DNA of 64,000 bases, from positions 14,471,303 to 14,535,302 of the forward strand of contig NC_092581.1 of assembly GCF_037975245.1 (NCBI RefSeq), in the 5' to 3' direction. Under the pieces are notes generated by a model. The model did no database searches, was not told the origin of the DNA, and was given only the letters and a program-made list of their open reading frames with translations. Positions 1 to 11,227 of the stretch are shown piece by piece (within the stretch, counting starts at the first letter, position 1; every line of letters begins with the position of its first letter). The stretch is from Apostichopus japonicus (taxonomy: Eukaryota; Echinodermata; Holothuroidea; Aspidochirotida; Stichopodidae). Both the position numbers and the translations under genes were made by a program.

Positions 1-20
1 AGTCTTCACACCCTGTAAGC
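1..20 (+). mobile_element. right end of a TTAA-type MITE (partial)
   Basis: The first bases match the terminal inverted repeat (agtcttcacaccct) that closes the MITE copies at 11542-11887, 13311-13671 and 27259-27475. Only this end is inside the window, in a SEC63 intron. The expected TTAA after it reads gtaa, so the duplicated target is decayed. The call rests on a short match. Confidence 0.5.
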
Positions 21-340
21 AACCTGTGAAAATATGGGGCATTATGTATATGGGAATAATATGTTCTCATTTTGGGTAATATACTTATAGAAAAATGAAA
101 ATCTCCAAATTGGGCCTAGTTACCTGATTTTTCCTTAATGATATATACACCTACACTGTAAGCAATGGTTATACACCAATGATCACCAACAGTTTCACTG
201 AATAAGAGTGGAGATAATTTAGTTGATAAGGCTTGTGATTCATTGCTTTGGCAGTCTTCCAAATTTTAAAATGCCCCTCCCTCCATCCCCCAAAAATGAA
301 TAAAGTGAAAATACACCTAAGTCCAATTTTTTTTTTGCAG

Positions 341-2993
341 GTTAAACAAGAATGGTGGTGGGTTTATATTGCTGACAGGAAGTATTTGAAGTTCATAACT
401 GCGCCAACCATGGTATATGATCTCACAGATGAAAAGGAGGTAAGTATTCATCTGTGTTCATGTTTTATCAGTTCATTTTATGACCCTGCCTCATACCCCA
501 GCTACAAAAGATTATCAGTGGCCAATGCCCCCCAAAAGGCAGAAAATCTATGAGCTATTGTTATTATTAATCATGTGTAGGTTGCATAATTTGTTAGGTT
601 AGTAACATTGTGCAGTGTTAACCAACAGTGCCCCTGTTAAATCTGTCTGCCAATGCACCAAATAGGCAGAAAATCTATGAGCTATTGTTATTATTAATAT
701 TGTGCAGGTTGCATAATTTGTTTGGTTAGTAACATCTTGCAGTGTTAACCAACAGTGCCCCTGTTAAATCTGTCTGCCATTGCAATATCCCAGACTTCAT
801 CGTATAATATAATTTAATGCCAGCATTGGTAAAACTATGTTACCACTTCAAAGAACTAGGAATGGAAAGAAAAAAAACTTGGTTGAGATGCCACGAAGTA
901 GGTGGCATTGCCTTAACCATGATGTGTTGTAAACACCACAAGGGTGTCATCCGTCCTTACCAAGGGGAGTGCTAACCAGCTCTCCTTTTCTAACAACACA
1001 GTAATATTTTGGTAACCGTACCATATATATCCACTGATTCCGTATACAAACTGGAAATGTTGTAGTGAAATTTTCTAAGATAATTTTGGCTACTAAGGTA
1101 GGAGGTAATGCTAGTTCCATTGTAGTATCACCTGTCTAAAATCATACAAAAATTGCAATTGCCTCTTCTCTTTCTGTTATATTTAAATAAGAATAATGAC
1201 CAAATAGTGTTTTTAACAGTATTATGCAAATTAGATATGAATATTCATTTTTGTTAAAAGATAAAATCTCAGACCAGATGTAGATGTGGTTTTATTTGCT
1301 AAATGTGTGTGGTGTTGTCTGTATGCCATCAGCTTTGTGCATTTCAAATACCTTTTGATGCATCACATGACATTTTCTCTTTTCTACAATGTCTCTATGT
1401 TTTGCATATCATTTGCATATATTAGTGCTTACTTCGCATTTTGATCACATATTCTTACTTACAAAGAAAAACATAACAAGCAATGATCTTTTGGTAAGAT
1501 TGAGATCATGTGGATTTGTTCTTTTGGTATTTTTTGTAATTGAAACAGTGGGAGGTAAGATATTATGGGACAATGGGGTGGGGAAGGGGTGTGGAAGCGG
1601 GGTGTTGGATCAAGTGGAGGATGTCAAAGAATCTTTACTTTGTCAATTTTCCACATGGGTCAGCATTTAGTCCAATGAAAGAATAACTCACAAGTCATTT
1701 GAAATCTACAAGTCTACTGAAATTTGAAGTCTACTGAAATAAGCTATAATACCATAGGAAGGGGGAGGGAGGAAGGGGAGGGAGGAAGAGGAAGGGAGGA
1801 AGGGGGAGGGAGGGAGGAAGGGGGAAGGGGGTGGTGTAGCAGTAGGATGGGCAGATAATGGGGACTGGTTTTGTTTTGTACCCTAACTCATAACTGAGAC
1901 ATATGCAATATATTTGTAACACCTACAACAAACTATGCATTTCTTTGTTCATCACATGTGGTACATGGATTGGCAACCTTTGACATTTTTTTTATCCTCC
2001 CCCTCCCCACAGATTCAGTTGCAGTTCCCAGCACCTCCAAAGGGTACCTACCAATACACATTATGTGTACGATCAGATTCTTACCTGGACTGCGACCACC
2101 TCAAGTTATTCAAGGTAAGCAGAGCTACATTTACAACTTAAGTTGCATTTGCATAAATGGTTGTCATGGTTATTGAAACACTCTTTCTCTCTTTTTGGAG
2201 ACTTCCCGAGTAATGGTATGTGAGTTTTAAAGGATGCAGGCACCATTGGTTATCTGCAGTACTATTCATAATGAGAAAAGCTGATTGTAAATACATTGTT
2301 TATGTAAATAGTTTCTATGTTTGTGTGCAAAATTTGAAATTGTTTTCTGTCTAAGGCTGTCTGATTAATAGAAAGTTTGTGGTCTTATTACCCAACCATC
2401 AAACAATGCACATTTGACACAGTAGAGTCAGACACACCCTCTCCTAATGTATTGTTGGTTAGTGGATGCACCTTCTACCTGCATGTACACTTCAAATTTA
2501 GCAAGATGTAGGTGGCGGGTTGATGGGTTGGGCAGGGAAGGAGGAGAAAAGGTGGGATAAGGGGGGGGGTAGGTAACATTCTTGTCTATTCTAGAGTTAT
2601 GTTAAGTGGAGATCCACTGGTCCAAGAATGGTATATGATAGTTTACATCTGTGGATAATTCTTCTGAATGTTTAGGTTGTGGACTGTCGTCAGTGTGCAG
2701 GGGTGGAGGTGGGGGGGGGTCGTCCTTTGAGCCAATATGTGTATTCTAACCTCCCAGGTAAACTAATCATGCCATTCCGTTTTGAAAAAAAGTTAAGATT
2801 TACAAGCTCATTGGTGACCCTCATCTTTTTTCTCTGCCATCAGCTCGACGTTGGTGAAGCAAAGAAAGTTGTGGAGAGTCATCCACAATGGGAGGACTCG
2901 GAAGAAGAGGAGAGGGAGGAGGATGACAGCGCCGTCTCTGACTCATCAGACGGAGGCATCACAGAGAGCGATGACGATGACGACGATGAATAA
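341..2993 (+). CDS. SEC63: SEC63 C-terminal part (ER translocation protein), 3 exons, 5' end outside window
   Basis: Sec63 is an ER-membrane J-domain protein that works with Sec62, the Sec61 channel and BiP in protein import. Three exons are visible: 341-439, 2013-2114 and 2844-2993 (stop TAA). All are phase 0, with cag/ag acceptors and GTAAGT, GTAAGC donors, giving 116 residues. The first holds QEWWWVYIADRK, matching the QWWLYIADRK region of animal Sec63. The second holds FPAPPKGTYQYTLCVRSDSY, matching the Sec63-domain end. The last has HPQWEDSEEEE and a run of D/E residues with serines to the stop, the acidic tail that in other species binds Sec62 and is a CK2 target (family knowledge). The J domain and membrane segments must lie upstream of the window. 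Identity is secure; the 3' UTR limit is not known. Confidence 0.95.
521..778 (+). repeat. two-copy tandem duplication, period about 127 bp
   Basis: The block starting ggcagaaaatctatgagc at 538 recurs at 665 and both copies run on through gtgcccctgttaaatctgtc with few differences. It lies in the SEC63 intron after the exon ending at 439. No protein or RNA feature was seen in it. The rest of this intron (780-2012) holds only a GA/GGGA-rich stretch at 1755-1835. Confidence 0.85.
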
Positions 2994-3183
2994 ACCAATC
3001 GACGACCCGCCCCCGCTGGTCTACGGTGGCCGTGATACAAGCTGCAGGTCTGATCCGACTTTTGCCACGAGAAGTTGCAATGATACTAGCATAGTGGCTG
3101 CTTAAATATTCAAGATGAGTCTGATGTCCAGATACAAAGCTACGAGAATGAGAAATATGTCAACGACTGACAGATGATCAAGC

Positions 3184-3292
3184 TTCTCTGTTTAAGAGGA
3201 CTTCTCTGTTTAAGAGGACTTCTCTGTTTAAGAGGACTTCTCTGTTTAAGTGTATTTTTCTGTTTCAGAGGACTTCTCTGTTTCAGAGGACA
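3184..3292 (+). repeat. 18-bp tandem repeat in the SEC63 3' UTR region
   Basis: About six copies of ttctctgtttaagaggac follow one another, the last ones degenerate. The array starts about 190 bp after the SEC63 stop, so it is probably transcribed in the 3' UTR. It is not coding: the reading frames through it are short. Confidence 0.85.
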
Positions 3293-3599
3293 TGGTAAAG
3301 AAATTAATTAATGCATTTAACCTGTACAGAAAACTGGTGAGCCTTGTCGAAAGCCCTTCGTGGGTTTGTTCGTTGGGTGACCGCCGCTAAATGTAAGCAA
3401 CGATTCTAAAACTTGCAATACATTAAAAAAATGGCAATATCTAGAGAAGAAGGCCAATGAAACAGCAACACTGATGGAGTTCTTTACATCTCGGAAAAAA
3501 ATTTAAAAGTTAATCGCTGTACCTTTAAAACTTGGCCTGCTTATTTTACCAAGCAGAATTTGTTGTTTTCCTGTACTTTCAAGAAGAGGAGATCAGTAA

Positions 3600-3605
3600 A
3601 ATAAA
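3600..3605 (+). other. SEC63: candidate polyadenylation signal for SEC63
   Basis: AATAAA lies about 610 bp after the SEC63 stop and before the long gene-free stretch. The hexamer is common in AT-rich DNA, so this is only a candidate for the 3' end. Confidence 0.3.
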
Positions 3606-5742
3606 GCATGTTTAGTCAGAACAGATGAAAGATATCAAACCATATTAAATGGAGGAAATTTTCCTCCATGGGATAAAAGATTGCTAAGTGAACAGAGGGT
3701 TATTGTAAGGCACTTTAACATTTACAAGGACTTCTATGGAAAGATGCATGCTTTGCAAACATCTACTCGAAAAAGATAAGAAAAAAAACTGTTTGCCATC
3801 AGCTGAGAATGGTTCATGAATACATAAATATGCAATTTCTCTTTCAATTAGATGTGAAATTTTGCTGGTTGTGCTTATAATAATACAATGATACAAAATA
3901 CAAGAGCATCATACATATTATTCACTTTCAAAGAGTTAAGTCCAAAGGCTTTGAGAAATGTCTGTTCCTTGTTTAATCATTCATCGAAACTACTAGACTA
4001 AAACCTGCAACAGCTTCAGAGCTTATGTAAATAGGCCAATTTACATATAATAGATGGGTGGGGGGAGGGGTTACATTGACTGGACTAATTTGTAAAGCTT
4101 ATTATCAGTCAATTGTACATTCCTGATAGAGAAGAGTGTAAACTTTGTACAGAAACATAAGACATATTATCTTGGTGGAAGGCAAGATACGTTTTGTTAA
4201 TTGTAGAAACTAAATGAATTGACCTATTTTGAGATACCAGAATAGTAATGTGTCTTGATTTAGAGGAAATGTTTTTGTAGGAAAGTTTCAGAATAATTTT
4301 TGACATAAGACCATAAGTTTAATATATGTTGACTAATGCCTTTTTCTAACCTTAAGCCTGATTGGTCAGTAGTAGATTTAATGCCGATGACAGAGAAAAC
4401 CTGCCATAGACAATCTACACAAATCAAGCATGGTGTTGTATTACGTATTGGCCAATGACGTTCGTAGCTTTTAAATATTCATATTATGGGCAAGGTTTAT
4501 TTGGATCCCAAAGGAAAATATCTTCGAGAAAAACAAAGTTGTAAATTTTTCGACTTCTATGTCACCATTTGAGGTAAAATTTGCATAGATAAGCTAGTTA
4601 TGTATGTTGTTATGGCATCATGGAATCAGTGATGTTGAGAAAAACCACAGTAAAGGACGCAAAATGCTGCTTCAAAGCGTTATCTATGTCTTAAGATGTT
4701 TGAAATCACACCATGATGGATGAAAATATGGAAAAACTTCAAAAAGAGAAAAGTATTATGATGAGTGCACATTATTCAAAGGTTGTTTACTTATTAGTAG
4801 CTCACGTATTAGGATGATCTAAAGTGGTCGAAACCATAGAGATATGTTAATAATTATATTGAGGGTATGCAATTACGTGGAAGTATCACATTAGCTCGGT
4901 CAGAAAGGACACAACATTACAACCTAACGCAAAGTCTAGCTGATAGTGAGCCTCCTTGCCTGCATATTTCTGTAAGGAATATCAAGTTTGAAGCGTGATC
5001 CCTACGGGTGTGATAGCGATGTGTTTCGACGCACAGATTTCCCCAAACAGGTGTTACATAAACGGATGTGTTTTCCATAGGAGAGATAGTAAACGTTTTA
5101 CATTGCAATCATACATGATATTGAAGACTTTAGTAAGTCTGAAACTAACATTGTAGCTTCACTTGTGGTTGAATTATTATGCCCTCTTTTTCGATTTCTT
5201 TAAGTATATTTTCTATAACAGAGCTGGTATAAACTTTGGTGCTGAAATTTCAAATTTTGTGACATTATCTAACCTTGATGTTGATTTCAGTTCAGCAGTT
5301 GTTTTTATCGATTCTTTCAATTGATAATTTGACAGGTTTTCTTTAATTTTGCACAAAAAAAATGCAAGCACCTTTTTCAGGTGCTCTGGTTTCACACATT
5401 GTCAAGATAAATGTTATGCATGGTCTTAATTGGAACAGAGCAAGAGCTTTCATCTACTTTTTTACGGTAGTAGTTCTTCACAAACCTTCTCGGTTAATGA
5501 TATGATAAACTTGCTTTCTCCTCATATAAAGTGTTGCTTATTCATGTAAGTGATTATTCAGTTAAAACTATTCTTGATTGGAAAGAGGAACCACCTCCTA
5601 GTTGTCTTCATATTGATTGATTCTGTTCTATCAAATATTGAGAATTTAATCTGGTACAACAGGGTAGCTTGGATCATTTCATATTGCTTATATAGATATA
5701 TGACTCTCATATGTTAATGGAATATTTTACTACTATGTGTAG

Positions 5743-5817
5743 GGTATTCCTTGGTTTGATGTTGAAAAGGGACATGCAATGCCTGAGGACATACATCTGT
5801 GGCTGGATTGGAAGTAA
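5743..5817 (+). other. orphan exon-like segment, function unknown
   Basis: After a tag acceptor-like site, 24 codons read GIPWFDVEKGHAMPEDIHLW and on to LDWK before a TAA. The composition looks protein-like, but I do not recognise it, no partner exon is evident nearby, and an in-frame TAG sits directly upstream. It could be a last exon of an unannotated gene, an exon relic or chance. Confidence 0.2.
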
Positions 5818-7569
5818 TTTTAATTCTGAACAAATATATTTGACTGTTAGCTATAATCATAGTTGACCATTATTGGAGTGAGATTAGTTTTGTGGGGGGG
5901 GGGGGGGGGGAGGGGAGGGGGATTGTGGGAGTAATGAGATCAGGGTGGATTATAAAACAATGATCTGGATTGTCAGGTGTATTCAAAGAGGACAATTACA
6001 AGAGTGGGATGGGTAGGTGGGGTGGAGGCAATTGTTAGCAATGAGTGTAACATGATAAAGTGGCACAAAAATAGTTTTTTTTTTTATACAATGTTACCTT
6101 GGCTTTTAGAAATAAAACACTTCTTACCATCAATTTATCTTCTGGTCGATTGATCAAATGAGAAATTTGATTCCAAAAATGTATGATGTTGCTCAAACTT
6201 TCTTCTTGATCTCGTTCGATTCTCTTTGATGTCTAACAAAACATGTTGGTTTTCCAATTCACAACTGGAATTCTCTCAAACATCTAACCATTACTTTTAA
6301 AAGTTGACTGAAAGCTGATAATGATCGTTTAATTTTAATTTAATGTTGCAATTACTTGATATATATCGAGTTACTTGATGTCTCTGGATTTGTTTTTTTT
6401 TTCCCTTTTCTTTTTTGTTAATCAATTAGCTGATGGTAACCCTCTTAAATGAGAATGTTTTTTTTTTTGTATCACATATTTATCTCATATTTGTTGTTGT
6501 AAACAATGACTTCATGTATCATAATCATTTGATGTTACATTCTATCATTTCTTATGTAAATATTAATATTGCTCTTCGTTCATCGGATATTACAATCCGC
6601 TCTGAGATATCTCACTTTGAACGTCACATGTACGTATGCTTCCAATGTTAAAATTTCGAGCAACAGAGTCCGATCATTTGCAACAAGGACAATGATACAC
6701 ACATCCTGTTGGAGTAAAATCATCTCTTTTCATTCCTGATGGTAGCCTAATCATTTTCCTCACAAGTAGGTGATCTATTCCGTTCAAGATTCTGTCTGTT
6801 TGGAAGAATTGGCAACAGCAAGCAAAAAAGTACAATAGTGAACACTCATGTTTTGTTCAACAAATATGATTTTGTTGCATTAGATACACTTTGTAACGAA
6901 GAATGGCTAATTGTTTGAAACAAAGTTTGGGCAGTAGGTGTTGTTCTGGCCTGTTCCTGATTTTGCCTCTCTTTGAGCTGGATGTAGCATTGTGTTTCAA
7001 TGGCTAGTTATCACTGTGTTAGGAGATGGCTTAGGCCGGAGTAAAGGATCGGTAATGACTTTGTCTGTGTTAATAATGGAACAAATGAGTACAACTTCCT
7101 TGAGTTGATTTGATTCTACCTTTTTTTCTTGTAAACAATGTTGAATTGTGATTGTGTTATTTTTTCTTTTGGATTATTATAGTAATTTGACTAATTACAG
7201 CGACCTAAAGCTGTTTAATCAAGTTTAAAAGCCAGCAAGAACCTATGCTATAATTATAACATAGATTGTGTAGTTAGTGGTGAATCTGAACAAAAGGACA
7301 GTTTGTGCTTGGTGAAGTGACTGTTTGTAAGTACAGTTAACAGATTTGAAAATGTTGGGGGAGGGGGAGGGGGGGAGGAGGAGGGCAGGTTCATATGAAC
7401 GATATTTCAACCTGTGGAATTATTTTGCTTAACATAGGCCTAATGATGGGTAATATTTCAGATACAGGTAGCAGTATTTTTCAAGAGAGAGGAGTGGTTT
7501 CAATCAGAATTTTTTTGTTTTCAGTAAAGGTCAAACATGATCTTATGCAGATTATTTGAAAACAGAAGA

Positions 7570-7875
7570 AGTCAAGACTGGTGTTAACATACTGTTGTAC
7601 TAAGTCACGATTGGTGTTTAACAGTGTTCTCCTATTAAAGTCATGACTGGTGTTTACAGTGTTGTACTAAGTCATGACTGGTGTTGCAATCTACTAAGTC
7701 ATGACTGGTGTTAACATAGTGATGTACTAAAGTCATGACTGGTGTTTACATAGTGTTGTACTAAGTCATGACTGGTGTTAACCAACAGTATTATACTAAG
7801 CCATGACTGGTGTTTCATTACACCATGACTGGTGTTAACATAGTGATGTACTAAATTCATAACTGGTGTCTCTAA
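7570..7875 (+). repeat. irregular minisatellite built on agtcatgactggtgtt
   Basis: Roughly nine units of 25-37 bp share catgactggtgtt, often followed by aacatagtgttgtacta. The unit core AGTCATGACT is a perfect 10-bp palindrome. Unit length varies because the spacer between cores varies. Confidence 0.85.
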
Positions 7876-8454
7876 ATGTCATGAGTGAAATGGCTAGATC
7901 AAGTTTGTCAACTTTTCCCCATAGAGGTACGAGAGGTAATTCGGTAAATTGCAATAGTAAGGTCATTAATGTTTTCTTTAAGGATAGTGGTAAGGACAAT
8001 CTCACAGATTTTTTCTCAGCGGTTTAGTTCTATCCTTCAGCTGTGTAATTTCATGGATGGTTTGACCAGATTCCACCAGAAATGGAAAGAATTATACTTT
8101 TAAAGGGTCAGGAGTCAAACTGCTCGAAGCAAGGAAAAATTTCACGACTTTGCAAATGCATTGAAGTTTACAGTATAGTTCTAATAAATGGTCAAAAATG
8201 ATTCACTTAAGTGTCTGAAAATACAAAATTGATGTTCTCTTGTTTCACTGTGACAAATTGTGCCATTTTCGGTGTAGTAGATTAATATTGTGATTGAAAG
8301 AGTGGTTACAATTTGACATACGAACACTGCAACTACAGTGTCTAACAGTGCAGCTACACATGTATAAGACAGTACACAAAGTTACCAAACACTGCCATAC
8401 AGTGACTATAGAGTCAATAACTAGACTTGAGTCAGGAAAATCATCATCAAAAAA

Positions 8455-8680
8455 TTGATCCAACCTAAAATGAAGTGACTTGTTATATCTCTTCTAAGTC
8501 TGTTGGTATTTTAAATTTCACGAAGATAATCAGTTGTTTTTCTAATTGTAAAGAACTGTTTAGATTTAGCTAATAATTTTCATTCGCAAAGACTTGATTC
8601 AACCTTAGAATGAATTGACTTGTAATACCTCTTCTAAGTCTGTTGGTACTTTAAATTTCACAAAGAAACTAATTTTTTTT
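8455..8680 (+). repeat. diverged two-copy local duplication, period about 140 bp
   Basis: The block cttctaagtctgttggta with aaatttcac downstream and an atgaa-tgacttgt stretch upstream appears near 8470-8530 and again near 8600-8670. Several substitutions separate the copies. No coding content was seen. Confidence 0.7.
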
Positions 8681-11227
8681 TTTTATGCATAAAGAAATGA
8701 ATGTGCAGATTTGGCTAATGTACCTCATTGAATATAATCTACAACATTTTGTAACATCAAAGATGTTGCAAAACGGGGAGAAATGTTGGCTTGCTTTTGC
8801 GTGACATTCTTGCTCAATATTTCACTAATTTTTTCTGATGATGTTACAAAGTTTCCTTGATGGAAAATTGTGAGGGACAAAAAAAAAATTAAAATGATTA
8901 AAGTTGAAACTGTTTTAAAGGTGATGGAAAAAGTTTCTTTTTAAAAGATTTTGCTAAAAGTAAACATCATCTGATTGAAATAGAAGAATTATAGTGAAGT
9001 TACTTTACATTCCTCAGTGTTGTGTACATTTTTACTGGGAAGCTGTGAGAAGAGGATTTAATATTTAACAAATATGAAGACAGGAGGACCAACAGCCAAG
9101 GCCCACAAAATAAAGTGGTTTGATCTAAGGGCCTGTTTTTCCTACCATTCGGTAGGTAAAACAATTTTGAAGGGCTACATAAAAATGCTAAATAACATTT
9201 GAAGTTACAAAACCCATATACCTTGTATGGTAAGAACTATTGTAGGACAGCCACTATTAACAATTTGTGTTTCTCTGCTCAACTTTGCGTAGCTAGTTGG
9301 CCAAGTGACTGTTGAGAAACTGCTTCCACTGTGTAATTGAAAACTTTGTTGGCACTGCCGCAAAAATCGAGACATTATTTAAAAGTTTTTAAATCCACCT
9401 GAAGGCACACGTACGATAGAAGAAAAATGATATTGGGATGTATGGTAACCCTATACCACAATGAAGAGGAATTATGACGTGGTCCCACTATTTATGAATC
9501 CATGATATGGTCCATATCTGAGGTGCTCTAACTGAAAGGACACCTGCATGAACCCCTCCCCCACCCTCCCCTCCCCCAATCCTCCCCTCCATCTTACATG
9601 ATGGTTCTTTCCAGCCTAATTTGTTTGGCAGGTGCTTTTGTTTTATCTCATGATATAGCAACTTTGATTATTATTATTGTTTCATTCCATAATTGGCAGT
9701 ACTTCAACTCTTTACAGATTAAGTTTTGATTGAGCTTCTCATGTTTGGAGTTTTATCTAACGTAAGTTTAATTTCAACAACTTAACAACACAAAACTTGC
9801 GAAAAACAGCAAAATTTACCAACATGAAAATAACAAACATTTTAAAATCGAAAGAAGAAAAAGAAAAAAAAGTGACGTTGTTGAAACTCATATTATGTGA
9901 TAAAATGCAATGATCTCAGCTTAATACAGAATATGAGAAACTTTAAAAATGATAACACTTTTTAACTATATAACTGTTTTTCAAGCACTAACAGTTCAAC
10001 TGAATTTATAATGCAATAGTTTTTGTAAATAATATATGAATATCGTTGGTATTCTATTGGCACTTAAAAGTTTGATTGAATATCAAGTTAAAAATGATTT
10101 TTTTGTGTTCATGGATGGAAATTTCTTGGTAATGTTTTTTGATCAGGTAGTGACACTAAAGATGTCATGCTCCCCTAAGAAAGGTCGCAAAAATCCCTCT
10201 AAAAGATTAATCAAATATTTTCAACTACATTTCCTATTCAGTAAGCATTTGACAAGTCGCAATATTTCAGAATTAGGGACTACAAAAAATGATAAATGTT
10301 GGAGTAAAATTGTAATAAGGTATCAATCTCTTTACTCTCTCTAAATTGACTAGATAATATTTTGCTTCTCTTTTGAAAGCAAAGTTAACATTTTGTAGGA
10401 TTTTAACTGTCCCAGGATGCTGCACCATTTGATGTCATAAAATTTTGATTTTTTTTGGGGGTAAGGACCCACAGTCCCCCCATACATGGGAGTTGCCATT
10501 CAACAACCTAAAGGGCCACATCCCTTGTTTATGAAATCCTTCATCCCTCTCTGGTCCATTCATATTCAACCCCTTAGGGGAAAGTTTTGTATTTGACCCC
10601 ACCTTCAAAATCCTGAGCAAGCCACTGCTAACTATTGAGAAGTCCAATACAGACAATTCTGCGCCGATACATTCAACGCCGTGGCTTATGCTTCACGCTG
10701 GCGAACCTTTGAGGATTTTGTAGAGCTTTGTTATATTACAGGTGTGATTTGGTGAGCTAAAGAAACAGATTATGTCTTCATTTAACTCATTTTCCCAGTC
10801 CAGGAAGGTTTGATACCAAGATTGCTGCCAATTTGACACAAATTTCATCTTTAACCAAAACAATTCCTGATTGAAATGAGAAGTGAACCCAACCACATCT
10901 TTGTTCCTGTATGTAACTGGTATGATAGAGGCCTCTTGTGAGTGATGATCTCTCTGTATGAGAGAGATACAGAAGCCTTAGAAGTCATGAAATAGTCAAG
11001 AATAAATGAAATGATTGAAACAGCAAATCTTCTTAATCCAAGGTGTTGTGTCCTCAAGGTGAAAATTTCTGAATTACAAACAAGACTAGAGATCATGAAA
11101 AACAAGAACAGAAAAATTGGAAAACTAATTATAATAATACTGAATACATTAAGGTCAAAAGCCCCAATTCAACTGTTAAAATAGCGATACGTTACGCATT
11201 CCATCGTTAGGACAAGATGAAACTCCG

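Larger units (their letters stand above)
3700..11227. other. intergenic stretch between SEC63 and DPY19L3 (tail to tail)
   Basis: I see no convincing gene here. Open frames are short and unlike known proteins. The stretch holds poly-G or GA-rich tracts (5895-5930, 7355-7385), a minisatellite (7570-7875), a local duplication (8455-8680) and one exon-like segment (5743-5817), listed separately. SEC63 ends on the left and DPY19L3 ends on the right, so no shared promoter is expected. Confidence 0.5.

Noticed and set aside
10693-10896. Minus-strand frame ending CNITKLYKIL, first considered as the DPY19L3 C-terminus
   Set aside because: The exon 11419-11228 fits the family end far better, closes the phase and has its own stop.
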